From the NCBI GenBank assembly GCA_964525365.1, contig CAZGGW010000023.1, positions 1-13,938 of the forward strand: a DNA stretch of 13,938 nt, read 5' to 3'. The position numbers and the translations under genes were made by a program. Every line of letters starts with the position of its first letter. Positions within the stretch are counted from its first letter, which is position 1. This document shows positions 6,893-13,640 of this stretch, one piece after another. The notes under the pieces are model-generated. The model was not told the origin of the DNA, did not search any database, and worked only from the letters and a program-made list of their open reading frames with translations. Source of the DNA: CAZGGW01 sp964525365 (GTDB taxonomy: Bacteria; Bacillota_I; Bacilli_A; RF39; UBA660).

Positions 6893-6904
6893 TGATATTT
6901 TTTT
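6881..6904 (+). terminator. Intrinsic terminator after yneF
   Basis: AAATATCA (6881-6888) pairs perfectly with TGATATTT (6893-6900) across a GTAA loop, followed by TTTT and then CTT. The stem contains the end of the yneF coding region and brackets its stop codon. It is almost pure A/T, so strength is modest. Confidence 0.6.
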
Positions 6905-6921
6905 CTTGATTTAAAAATATA

Positions 6922-6927
6922 TATAAT
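6922..6927 (+). promoter_or_regulatory. Possible -10 of a dnaB-dnaI promoter
   Basis: TATAAT lies 25 bases before the dnaB ATG and just after the yneF terminator. The matching -35 position holds only a T run, so recognition would depend on the -10 region. The SD is GAGAGG. Confidence 0.4.
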
Positions 6928-6951
6928 ATAAAATTAAGAAGAGAGGTACAC

Positions 6952-8232
6952 ATGAAAAACGACACATTATTACCAGCGGATATCTATCAAGTGATTAATA
7001 AAAGTTTATTATCAGAATTAGATAAACTTGTTTTAAATTTACTTTATATGCCTATCATTGGTAATAATGCTGTGACTTTATACTTAACTTTATATAATGA
7101 TTTAAAATCAAATTCATTTATGTCTTTAGAAACAACTCATTATCATTTAATGACAATTATGAATTTAAGTTTAATTGAAATAAAAGAATCTAGAAAAAAA
7201 TTAGAAGGAATAGGTCTATTGAGAAGTTATTTACTGCAAGGAAATATTAATTCATATGTTTATGAACTTTATTCACCTCTAAGTGTATCAGAATTTGTTA
7301 GTCATCCTGTATTTAACGTTACTCTATATACTGCTTTAGGAAAAGAAGAATACAATAATATTATGAGGAGATTTGAACTCCCACATATTAATTTAAAAGA
7401 TTATATTGAAGTGACTGACTCTTTTGATATGACATATAAAGTAAAAGAATACTCTGAAATGTTTGAGAAAAAAAGTGTTGTTTCAAAAGAAAAATTAAAA
7501 TTAAATTATGAGACGGATTTTGACTTTGATTTGTTAATTTCTTCTATCAAAAACTTTTCTAATAAAGCTTTAAATAAAAGCACTAAGGAATTAATTACAA
7601 ATTTATCTTTTTTATATGAAATAGATGCAGTTACAATGACTGAAATTATAAAAACTTGTATAAATGAGAATGGTTTGATAGATAAAGATTGTTTAAGAAA
7701 GTCTGTAAGAAAGTTTTATCAATTTAACAACGATGGAAGACTTCCGAGTCTAATGTTTAAATCTCAGCCCGGACATTTAAAAAGCGTTCAAGGAGATAAT
7801 ACAAATAGAGGAAAGATTATAAACGTGTTTGAAACAACAAGCCCATATGATTTTCTAAAGTCCAAATATCATGGAGTTAGGCCAACTAGGAAAGACTTAG
7901 AACTATTAGAATATTTATTAATTGATATGAAATTAACTCCTGCGGTTATTAACGTATTAGTAGATTATGTATTAAAAACTAATAATAATAAATTAACGAG
8001 AGGTTATGTTGAAGTAATCGCCTCACAATGGGTAAGAAGCAAAGTGGAAACCGCAAAAGAAGCAATGCAGATTGCAGAAAAAGAACACAAAAAATTCAAA
8101 AAAGTAAAAACAGTTTCTAAATATGAGGAAAAGAATACACCAATATGGTTTAATAAAGATATTAAAAGTAAAGAAATGAGTGAAGAAGAAAACAAAGAAT
8201 TTGAAAGTATTCTTAAGGAGTTTAATAGATGA
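6952..8232 (+). CDS. dnaB: Replication initiation and membrane attachment protein DnaB (Bacillus type)
   Basis: A 426-residue protein of the DnaB/DnaD helicase-loading family; despite the name it is not the replicative helicase. With DnaD and DnaI it loads DnaC helicase onto DnaA-melted origin DNA. The N-terminal winged-helix part is recognisable from LLPADIYQVINKSLLSELDKLVL and LYMPIIGNNAVTLYLTLYNDL (key runs at residues 6-16 and 31-45). The C-terminal DnaB/DnaD domain (about 298-375) contains the conserved YxxxIxxxW motif, Y352-I356-W360 in YVEVIASQW, linked to single-strand DNA binding. A charged, flexible tail follows. Its TGA stop overlaps the dnaI ATG as ATGA, indicating coupled translation and that TGA is a stop in this organism. 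No nrdR is adjacent. Confidence 0.92.
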   Translation: MKNDTLLPADIYQVINKSLLSELDKLVLNLLYMPIIGNNAVTLYLTLYNDLKSNSFMSLETTHYHLMTIMNLSLIEIKESRKKLEGIGLLRSYLLQGNINSYVYELYSPLSVSEFVSHPVFNVTLYTALGKEEYNNIMRRFELPHINLKDYIEVTDSFDMTYKVKEYSEMFEKKSVVSKEKLKLNYETDFDFDLLISSIKNFSNKALNKSTKELITNLSFLYEIDAVTMTEIIKTCINENGLIDKDCLRKSVRKFYQFNNDGRLPSLMFKSQPGHLKSVQGDNTNRGKIINVFETTSPYDFLKSKYHGVRPTRKDLELLEYLLIDMKLTPAVINVLVDYVLKTNNNKLTRGYVEVIASQWVRSKVETAKEAMQIAEKEHKKFKKVKTVSKYEEKNTPIWFNKDIKSKEMSEEENKEFESILKEFNR

Positions 8233-9131
8233 AACAAGTAAACAATATAACTGGTTTGTATAATAAAAAAATTGAAGGTACTTTGAGAAAAAGTTTTATG
8301 GAAGCAACCAATGATCCGAATTTTATAAAACTAATTTCAAAGTTGAATTTAAAAGAAGATGTGTTAATGAAATATACTTCTAAATTGCAAAGAAGTGCAA
8401 CAGAACTTTCAAATTGCAAGGCTTGTAAGGGACTAGGCCATTGTAGAAATAGAGTTTGCGGATATGTGATTATTCCAGAGGTTAAAGATGAATCTTTATC
8501 GTTTTACTATAAGCCTTGTAAATACGAAGAGAAGGCTTTAGAAGAAAAATCAAGTGTAAATTATTATGATATTCCAGAGTTTATTAAAGAAGCTAGAATG
8601 AGTGATATTTACAAAGAAAAAGAGAGACTTGATATTATGAAATATATAAAAGATTTTATTGATAATTTTAATACTGGAATGAAAAACAAAGGTCTTTATT
8701 TATCTGGATCATTTGGAAGCGGAAAATCATATATTATATGTGCTCTATTTAATGAAATGTCAAAACAGAATTTGAAAGCGGTAGTAGTATATTATCCATC
8801 ATTTTTGAAGCAAATAAAAGATTCTTTTGGAACTTATGATAGTAGTGCTTATGATAATGTTCTTAATAGTGATTTACTTCTAATAGATGATATAGGAGCT
8901 GAGAATAATACTGCTTGGAGTAGAGATGAAATCCTTGGTAGTATTTTACAATATAGAATGGACAATAAACTATCTACTTTTTTCACATCAAATTTAACTA
9001 TAAAAGAGTTGGAAGAACATTTGAGTAGTACTGGTTTAAAAGTAGATAAAGTAAAGTCTAGAAGAATAATAGAAAGAATCAAACAATTAACTAATGAATA
9101 TACACTTGTTAGTGAAAACAAGAGAAAATAG
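8229..9131 (+). CDS. dnaI: Primosomal protein DnaI, AAA+ helicase loader
   Basis: A 300-residue ATPase that delivers the replicative helicase to the origin together with DnaB and DnaD. The N-terminal helicase-binding region has a Cys cluster suited to zinc (C63, C66, C72, C77 and C97, in NCKACKGLGHC, VCGYV and PCKYE). The AAA+ domain shows Walker A GSFGSGKS (160-167), Walker B LLLIDD (216-221), sensor 1 FTSN (252-255) and a likely arginine finger in SRRIIERI (277-284). Length and domain order match DnaI. The ATG is embedded in the dnaB stop (ATGA), so expression follows dnaB. Confidence 0.95.
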   Translation: MKQVNNITGLYNKKIEGTLRKSFMEATNDPNFIKLISKLNLKEDVLMKYTSKLQRSATELSNCKACKGLGHCRNRVCGYVIIPEVKDESLSFYYKPCKYEEKALEEKSSVNYYDIPEFIKEARMSDIYKEKERLDIMKYIKDFIDNFNTGMKNKGLYLSGSFGSGKSYIICALFNEMSKQNLKAVVVYYPSFLKQIKDSFGTYDSSAYDNVLNSDLLLIDDIGAENNTAWSRDEILGSILQYRMDNKLSTFFTSNLTIKELEEHLSSTGLKVDKVKSRRIIERIKQLTNEYTLVSENKRK

Positions 9132-9157
9132 ACAAATAGAAGAAAATGTGGTATAAT
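9129..9157 (+). promoter_or_regulatory. Strong promoter with extended -10
   Basis: TAGACA (9129-9134), a 17-base spacer and TATAAT (9152-9157), with TG at 9149-9150 giving a TGnTATAAT extended -10. The -35 overlaps the dnaI stop codon. It drives the unrecognised gene at 9182. Confidence 0.7.
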
Positions 9158-9181
9158 ATATACTCGTAGGTGGTGAGAGGA

Positions 9182-9814
9182 ATGAATATTTTTGGAATAT
9201 ATCTTGCAACTATTTCGTTATCTAATGCTTTTGGGCTTACATTAAAGAATTTTCGTGAGCAAGCAATTAGTAGAGAAATGAAAGAAAAAGGTTATGCTAA
9301 ATTAGATAAGGGTACAATGTATAAAACAAGAGAAGGATTTAAAAACTTTTGCTTATTTTTTGTTCCGTTTTACTTTGCAATCAGTGAAATAAAAAACATT
9401 AAATTAACTCCTACTGAAAGCATAAAAGTAAAAGAAATGAATGGAGAAATCTATAGAATTAATAAAATAAAGGTAATAAATGAAGAAGAAACGGATAAAA
9501 AGACTATAGAACCATCACGTTTTACTACAATAAAAAAGATTTATGAAACGCCAGAAAGATATAAAGCTTCACCAGTGATTTCAATATATAGTAAGGCAGA
9601 AGAAATAAAAACATTTGAGGAAGTTTCTGTTAGTTCAAAGGACTTAAAAATTAATCCATTTGTTGAAGAAAAAAAAGAAGAAGTAATAGATATTATTCCA
9701 TATATTGTTGATATGGATTCTAAAAATTTAGAACAAGTTAAGTCTAGCATAGAAAATTTGATTAAAAAGAAAAAAGAAAAAGAATTATCACTATCAAACA
9801 AAGATGCGGCTTAA
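9182..9814 (+). CDS. Unrecognised membrane-anchored protein
   Basis: I do not recognise this 210-residue protein. The ATG at 9182 is preceded by GGTGAGAGGA, a good SD; the in-frame GTG at 9170 lies inside that site and is less likely. Hydrophobic stretches occur at about residues 2-20 (IFGIYLATISLSNAFGL) and 54-69 (KNFCLFFVPFYFAISE), separated by a basic loop (FREQAISREMKEKGYAKLDKG). The remaining two thirds is hydrophilic and rich in Lys and Glu, ending in a probable helical segment (IENLIKKKKEKELSLSNKD). This suggests a hairpin membrane anchor with a cytoplasmic tail. It is monocistronic with its own promoter, between dnaI and the infC operon. Codon use resembles its neighbours, with no sign of transfer. 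Confidence 0.65.
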   Translation: MNIFGIYLATISLSNAFGLTLKNFREQAISREMKEKGYAKLDKGTMYKTREGFKNFCLFFVPFYFAISEIKNIKLTPTESIKVKEMNGEIYRINKIKVINEEETDKKTIEPSRFTTIKKIYETPERYKASPVISIYSKAEEIKTFEEVSVSSKDLKINPFVEEKKEEVIDIIPYIVDMDSKNLEQVKSSIENLIKKKKEKELSLSNKDAA

Positions 9815-9827
9815 TTGTAAATAATTC

Positions 9828-9856
9828 TTGACAATTGAATATAAATATACTATAGT
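9828..9856 (+). promoter_or_regulatory. Promoter of the infC-rpmI-rplT operon
   Basis: A perfect -35 TTGACA (9828-9833), 17 bases, then TATAGT (9851-9856). Transcription from about 9863 would give a leader of roughly 128 bases before infC. Confidence 0.75.
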
Positions 9857-9881
9857 AGTAATGAAATAAAAAGAGAAAGAA

Positions 9882-9971
9882 GTGTATTCACTCACCTGAT
9901 TTACAAAAGTATTTGGGTAAAAAGCTAAATGATTATGTTATTTAGTGAGTGAGTGTATCTCATTCACTTTT
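9882..9971 (+). promoter_or_regulatory. infC leader attenuator with mutually exclusive hairpins (L20-leader-like)
   Basis: Two competing structures share one strand. Terminator: GTGAGTGAG (9945-9953) pairs with CTCATTCAC (9959-9967) across a 5-base loop, with one G-U, one extra A-U pair below and TTTTATTT after. Alternative: 9882-9895 (GTGTATTCACTCAC) pairs along all 14 positions with 9945-9958, with four G-U pairs, which would free the 3' arm and prevent termination. infC-rpmI-rplT leaders in Bacillota are known to be controlled by L20 through a transcription-attenuation structure. The location fits; L20 binding itself is inferred. Confidence 0.7.
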
Positions 9972-9990
9972 ATTTATGGAGGTGTTTTAA

Positions 9991-10509
9991 ATAGCAAACA
10001 AAGGTGACATGTTAATTAATGAACAAATTAATTATTCAATGGTAATGGTTATTGGACCAAATGGTGAAAAAATGGGGATGAAGCCAATAAATGATGCGTT
10101 GACTTTATCTAAAGCAAGTGGTTTTGACTTGGTTTTAATGAACGAAGGCGATCATCCAGTATGTAAATTAATGGATTATAGTAAGTATCGTTATGAAAAA
10201 CAAAAGCAATTAAAAGAGCAAAAGAAAAGGCAAAAAGAACAAAATTTAGAAATAAAAGAGTATAGATTGAGTGTTACTATCGATACACATGATTTTGAAA
10301 CCAAATATAGAAATGCACTTGCATATATTGAAAAAGGTCACAAAATAAAAGTTTCGATTAGATTTAAAGGAAGACAAATTGCTCATCCAGAACTTGGAAA
10401 AGAAGTTATTCTTAAGTTCGCAGATAGACTATCTGAGGTGAGTATAATTGAACAACAGCCAAAACTTGAAGGAAGAACAATTAATTTGTTGTTAGCACCA
10501 AAAAAGTAA
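9991..10509 (+). CDS. infC: Translation initiation factor IF-3, AUA start codon
   Basis: A 172-residue factor that binds the 30S subunit, prevents premature 50S joining and proofreads start codons. IF3-N (INEQINYSMVMVIGPNGEKMG, key run LINEQI to GEKMG), the charged linker helix (KQKQLKEQKKRQKEQ) and IF3-C (KEYRLSVTIDTHDFETKYRNAL; IRFKGRQIAHPELG) are all present. The best start is ATA at 9991: GGAGG (9978-9982) lies 8 bases upstream, an in-frame TAA directly precedes it, and the resulting length is normal. The only in-frame ATG nearby (10009) has just a weak AAGGTG 2 bases away. Rare AUU/AUA-type starts are the known basis of infC autoregulation. First gene of the operon; rpmI follows after 20 bases. 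Confidence 0.93.
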   Translation: MANKGDMLINEQINYSMVMVIGPNGEKMGMKPINDALTLSKASGFDLVLMNEGDHPVCKLMDYSKYRYEKQKQLKEQKKRQKEQNLEIKEYRLSVTIDTHDFETKYRNALAYIEKGHKIKVSIRFKGRQIAHPELGKEVILKFADRLSEVSIIEQQPKLEGRTINLLLAPKK

Positions 10510-10529
10510 AAATAGAAGGAGGGCGTATT

Positions 10530-10724
10530 ATGCCAAAAATGAAAACACATAAAGCATTGGTTAAGAAAATTAAAGTAAGAGCTAGTGGTAGTACAAAAAT
10601 AGGAAAAGTAGGAGGAAACCATAATACTGGTAAGAAACCTACAAGTTTTAATAGAAATCAAAGAAAAGGATCTGTTTTATCAAAAGGTGATGCAAACAGA
10701 TATAAGAAAGTATTGGGGGCTTAA
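10530..10724 (+). CDS. rpmI: 50S ribosomal protein L35
   Basis: A 64-residue basic protein of the large subunit. It has the typical L35 sequence: MPKMKTHKALVKKIKVRASG at the start, then KVGGNHNTGKKPTSFNRNQRKGS and the ending YKKVLGA. Length is standard. A strong SD (GAAGGAGGG) precedes the ATG. Second gene of infC-rpmI-rplT; rplT begins 3 bases after its stop, and the rplT ribosome site (GGGGG) lies within its last codons, implying coupled translation. Confidence 0.97.
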   Translation: MPKMKTHKALVKKIKVRASGSTKIGKVGGNHNTGKKPTSFNRNQRKGSVLSKGDANRYKKVLGA

Positions 10725-10727
10725 AAA

Positions 10728-11282
10728 ATGACAAGAGTTAAAGGCGGAACTGTATCAAAAGACAGAAGAAGAAAAGTATTAAAAGAAGCAAAAGGGTATT
10801 TTGGAAGTAAGCATAGATTATACAAAACTGCTCAAGAACAAGTATTTCATAGTGGAGCTTATTCATATCAAGATAGAAAGAAAAGAAAAGGGGATTTTAG
10901 AAAACTTTGGATTACTAGAATAAATGCTGCTTGTAGAGAAAATAATATTAGTTATTCTAAGTTTATAAATGGACTTTCAAAGGCAAATGTTGAACTTAAT
11001 AGAAAAATGTTAAGCGAAATAGCAATCGCAGATCCAAAAGAATTTTCTAAAATAGTTGATCTTGCTAAAAATGCTTTAGAAGGAAAAATTATAAAAGAAG
11101 AACAAGTGGAGAAAAAATCTATAGTTAAGAAAACTGAAGTAAAAAAATCAGCAACTAAAAAAGAAGAACAAGTTGATCTAACTTCTATGACGGTCACAGA
11201 ACTTAAAAAAATAGCTAAGGAAAAGAAAATTGAAGGTTATACTTCAATGAAAAAGGCGGAATTAGTAAAAGCATTAAATTAA
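10728..11282 (+). CDS. rplT: 50S ribosomal protein L20 with C-terminal Rho-N-like extension
   Basis: Residues 1-118 are a standard L20 (TRVKGGTVSKDRRRKVLKEA; GSKHRLYKTAQEQVFHSG; DRKKRKGDFRKLWITRINAA; YSKFINGLSKANVELNRKML, each shown as key runs), an early assembly protein bound to 23S rRNA. It also represses the operon in many bacteria by binding the leader. Normal length is about 118, but this protein has 184 residues. A Lys/Glu-rich linker (119-149, repeats of KK and EEQV) leads to a compact module at 150-184, LTSMTVTELKKIAKEKKIEG then YTSMKKAELVKALN, which resembles the Rho N-terminal (Rho_N) or SAP-like helix-extended-loop-helix nucleic-acid-binding fold. The frame is continuous and ends at a terminator, so the extension is real coding sequence. 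Its role is unknown; extra RNA contact is my inference. Confidence 0.92.
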   Translation: MTRVKGGTVSKDRRRKVLKEAKGYFGSKHRLYKTAQEQVFHSGAYSYQDRKKRKGDFRKLWITRINAACRENNISYSKFINGLSKANVELNRKMLSEIAIADPKEFSKIVDLAKNALEGKIIKEEQVEKKSIVKKTEVKKSATKKEEQVDLTSMTVTELKKIAKEKKIEGYTSMKKAELVKALN

Positions 11283-11307
11283 AAAATCAATTATTTGATT
11301 TTTTTTT
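11281..11307 (+). terminator. Terminator of the infC-rpmI-rplT operon
   Basis: AAAATCAA (11283-11290), loop TTAT, TTGATTTT (11295-11302), followed by five more T. It directly follows the rplT stop. Low GC makes the stem weak, but the T run is long. Confidence 0.65.
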
Positions 11308-11322
11308 ATGGTATGGTAAAAT
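11295..11322 (+). promoter_or_regulatory. Promoter for the gene at 11339, nested in the terminator arm
   Basis: An extended -10 TGGTAAAAT (hexamer 11317-11322) with TTGATT at 11295-11300 as a -35, 16 bases apart. The -35 is the 3' arm of the rplT terminator. Transcription from about 11329 would leave only about 10 bases of leader, which hold the SD AGAGGG. Confidence 0.45.
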
Positions 11323-11338
11323 AACTTTAGAGGGTTAT

Positions 11339-11869
11339 ATGAATAAAAGTTTGAAACAAAAAGAAATGGATTATTGTTATTATTTGAAAAGGGTTATAGA
11401 GCATAGTGATAATTGGAACGAAGTTTTTGATCAGTATGAGCTTACAGAAGAAAATATAAAACAGATGACAAAGGAATTAGAAAACTTGTTAAATTTTTAT
11501 CCCGAATTAAATAAAATTATAAATTCTACTTTTAAATATAGCTTTTTTAGTTTACTTTTTATTTCAGTGATGGTTGATTTATTATGTAAAAACAAAAGTA
11601 TTTCTACTTGTGCATATGCTTTTTCAATTTTATATCCTAGTTTAAACACACCAATAATGTATTTTAGAGAAAAGAAAAAATATGAAAAAAAGTATGAAAA
11701 TAAAAAAGAAATGTATCTTCCTGAAATTGAAGAACTTGAATATTATAATTGGTCTAACAAAAAAAATTTAAGTAAAATTGGAAACGAATTTTCCGGTCTT
11801 AACGAAAAAGAATGGGAAGAATTTGAAACCTTAGAGAGTGAATTGATTTTATCAAAAAAAGCTAACTGA
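11339..11869 (+). CDS. Unrecognised two-TM membrane protein
   Basis: I do not recognise this 176-residue protein. It has a hydrophilic N-terminal domain of about 62 residues (acidic helix-like, LTEENIKQMTKELENLL), then two hydrophobic stretches at about 66-83 (KYSFFSLLFISVMVDLL) and 89-108 (STCAYAFSILYPSLNTPIMY), and then a strongly basic segment (FREKKKYEKKYENKK). The C-terminus is acidic (EKEWEEFETLESEL). The pattern suggests a membrane hairpin with both ends cytoplasmic. The start is supported by AGAGGG just upstream. It is monocistronic, and its TGA stop lies inside a bidirectional terminator shared with the convergent gltX/tRNA unit. Confidence 0.65.
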   Translation: MNKSLKQKEMDYCYYLKRVIEHSDNWNEVFDQYELTEENIKQMTKELENLLNFYPELNKIINSTFKYSFFSLLFISVMVDLLCKNKSISTCAYAFSILYPSLNTPIMYFREKKKYEKKYENKKEMYLPEIEELEYYNWSNKKNLSKIGNEFSGLNEKEWEEFETLESELILSKKAN

Positions 11870-11887
11870 TAACAGTTAACTTTATTT
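11854..11887. terminator. Bidirectional terminator between the two-TM gene and the gltX/tRNA-Glu unit
   Basis: AGCTAACTG (11860-11868) pairs with CAGTTAACT (11873-11881) with one mismatch, across an ATAA loop. On the plus strand TTTATTT follows; on the minus strand a run of seven T (11854-11860) follows, which is stronger. It contains the TGA stop of the plus-strand gene and ends the minus-strand transcript just past tRNA-Glu(CUC). Confidence 0.75.
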
Positions 11888-11893
11888 GCTATT

Positions 11894-11969
11894 TGGTGAC
11901 CCATACGGGATTTGAACCCGTGAATGTTGCCTTGAGAGGGCAATGTGTTAACCGTTTCACCAATGGGTC
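11894..11969 (-). tRNA. tRNA-Glu, anticodon CUC
   Basis: A full cloverleaf read on the minus strand: acceptor GACCCAT pairing with ATGGGTC, discriminator A, encoded CCA, anticodon stem TTGCC/GGCAA around loop CTCTCAA (anticodon CTC, reads GAG), and T-arm ACGGG TTCAAAT CCCGT. It lies directly downstream of gltX on the same strand with no minus-strand terminator between, so it is probably cotranscribed with the enzyme that charges it. Confidence 0.95.
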
Positions 11970-11973
11970 ATAG

Positions 11974-11996
11974 TAAGGGAAAATCCCTTATTTTTT
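11974..11996 (+). terminator. Plus-strand hairpin at the gltX 3' end
   Basis: TAAGGGA (11974-11980), loop AAA, TCCCTTA (11984-11990), then TTTTTT. On the plus strand this is a good intrinsic terminator that would block antisense read-through into gltX. On the minus strand the T run precedes the hairpin, so it should not stop gltX to tRNA-Glu transcription and could instead be a spacer or processing structure. Confidence 0.5.
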
Positions 11997-13628
11997 AATA
12001 AAATCTTTAAATTTGTTAATTCTAAACTTTATTCTTTCATTACCAAGTAATTTTAATATTTCATATAAATCGGGTGTTTGAGTTTTGCCAGTTACACAAA
12101 CTCTTATTATTTCGCATATATCAGAAATCGAACCATTATATTTTTCTGGATTTTCTTTATATGATTTTGTATCAGAAGCAAAGTTATAAATTGGAGCAAT
12201 TTCTTTTATTTTATTGAACCAAGTTTCTTTGTCATCTTTTACATTATAATAGTTATTTATATAATCTTCAAGTAATTTAGTTGAATAAAATTCTTTTATT
12301 TCTATGTCTTTATACAAGTCATTTGAATATTCATCATACATATAATATAGTTCTTTTTTAACATCAGAATAACTTCCAATATCTTTTCTAGGCCTTGATT
12401 GTTCGCGTTCAATATTTAGAATACTTATTGTGTATTCTTTAAATTTTGTAATAATATTGTTGAAATCTTTATCGTAAATATTGGTATATTTAAGTAATTC
12501 ATTATATAAATCTATTGCTTTTAATCTACTAAAATATATTTTTGAAATGCTATTTAATTTCTCTACATCGAATATTGAACCTCCAACTGCCATTTTATTA
12601 TATTTGAATTCAAAATCACTTATATTTTTATCAGCATTTTGAGTATACCACATTTCAAAGTCAGAATTCATTAATGTTGCTAAGTAAAGTTTGACTGCTT
12701 CATTTGGTATACCAAGTTCAGTATAATAACTTACTGCGGCTTCCGGATCCTTTCTTTTAGAAAGCTTTCTAGTAGTAGTACCTTCTTTCTTAGTAAGTGG
12801 TGCTATATGAGCATAATGAGGGATATCAAATCCTAATGCATTCCAAAGTTCTAAATGATATGTAATAGAAGAAACATATGAATCATCTCGTATTACTGTA
12901 GTAATTCGCATTAAATAGTCATCAACTACATGTGCAAAAGCATAAGGAGGCATACCATCAGATTTTAATATTACATGATCCATATCATTTTCAGGTAAAT
13001 CCATATTACCTTTTATTAAATCATGAAATTTAATTTTGTTTTCAAAGTCCCCATTACTTTTAAGTCTTATTACGAATTGAATATTATTATTTATATTTTC
13101 TTTTATTTTTTCAATAGATAAATTTCTACATATTGCATATTTTCCATAATATCCAACACGCAATTTTTTTACTGTCTGCATTTCTCTAAGTTCATTTAAA
13201 TGCTCTTCAGTACAAAAGCAAGGATATGCTTTACCAATTGAAACTAAGTATTTAGCAAATGTCTGATATATTTCTTTTCTTTCGCTTTGAATATATGGTC
13301 CGTAGTTTCCGCCAATATTATTTGGTCCTTCATCTATTTTAAAATCAAAAGCCTCAAGATCCTTTATAAGAAGTTCAACACCATTTTCAACTTTTCTTTT
13401 TTCATCAGTATCTTCAATTCTTAATATGAAAGTTCCATTTGCTTGATGAGCAAAACGTTCTGATATAAAAGATGAGAAAAGTCCACCCATATGTAAAAAT
13501 CCAGTAGGGGAAGGTGCAAATCTAGTTATCTCGCCTTTAGTATTTCTTTTTAGATATATTTTTTCATAATCCTCAATTGTCTTCGTAATATTTGGAAAAA
13601 GTATATCCGCAAGTTCTTTATAATTCAT
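11988..13628 (-). CDS. gltX: Glutamate--tRNA ligase (GluRS)
   Basis: A 546-residue class I synthetase that joins glutamate to tRNA-Glu in the cytoplasm. The HIGH motif is HMGG (46-49, in FAPSPTGFLHMGGL) and the KMSKS motif is KLSKR (288-292). Other landmarks are LRIEDTDEKR (69-78), PYIQSERKEIY (111-121), CFCTEEHL (137-144), PYAFAHVVDDYLMRIT (228-243) and HIAPLTKKEG. The roughly 30-residue N-terminal lead (ADILFPNITKTIEDYEKIY) is typical of the long GluRS subtype of Clostridia and relatives, about 550 residues. The SD AAAGGAG (13634-13640) begins on the base after the encoded CCA of tRNA-Gln, so the mRNA leader is essentially the tRNA trailer. The tRNA-Gln and tRNA-Glu neighbours suggest a non-discriminating enzyme feeding GatCAB, but specificity cannot be read from sequence alone. 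Confidence 0.96.
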   Translation of the reverse strand: MNYKELADILFPNITKTIEDYEKIYLKRNTKGEITRFAPSPTGFLHMGGLFSSFISERFAHQANGTFILRIEDTDEKRKVENGVELLIKDLEAFDFKIDEGPNNIGGNYGPYIQSERKEIYQTFAKYLVSIGKAYPCFCTEEHLNELREMQTVKKLRVGYYGKYAICRNLSIEKIKENINNNIQFVIRLKSNGDFENKIKFHDLIKGNMDLPENDMDHVILKSDGMPPYAFAHVVDDYLMRITTVIRDDSYVSSITYHLELWNALGFDIPHYAHIAPLTKKEGTTTRKLSKRKDPEAAVSYYTELGIPNEAVKLYLATLMNSDFEMWYTQNADKNISDFEFKYNKMAVGGSIFDVEKLNSISKIYFSRLKAIDLYNELLKYTNIYDKDFNNIITKFKEYTISILNIEREQSRPRKDIGSYSDVKKELYYMYDEYSNDLYKDIEIKEFYSTKLLEDYINNYYNVKDDKETWFNKIKEIAPIYNFASDTKSYKENPEKYNGSISDICEIIRVCVTGKTQTPDLYEILKLLGNERIKFRINKFKDFIKK

Positions 13629-13640
13629 AATTACTCCTTT

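Noticed and set aside
8004..9121. Minus-strand open frames opposite dnaB and dnaI
   Set aside because: Shadows of the A-rich coding strand, Leu/Ser/Phe-rich with no recognisable domain or SD.
9541..9801. Minus-strand frame opposite the orphan gene at 9182
   Set aside because: Ser/Phe-rich antisense of a Lys/Glu-rich region; the plus-strand frame has promoter and SD support.
9863..9990. T-box or metabolite riboswitch in the infC leader
   Set aside because: No T-box core motif or known aptamer signature is visible; the simple exclusive-hairpin arrangement better fits a ribosomal-protein leader.
10383..11197. Minus-strand frames opposite infC, rpmI and rplT
   Set aside because: Antisense to conserved ribosomal genes, with no initiation signals.
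11743..11943. 66-residue minus-strand frame overlapping tRNA-Glu(CUC)
   Set aside because: Its start lies inside the tRNA and it crosses the two-way terminator.
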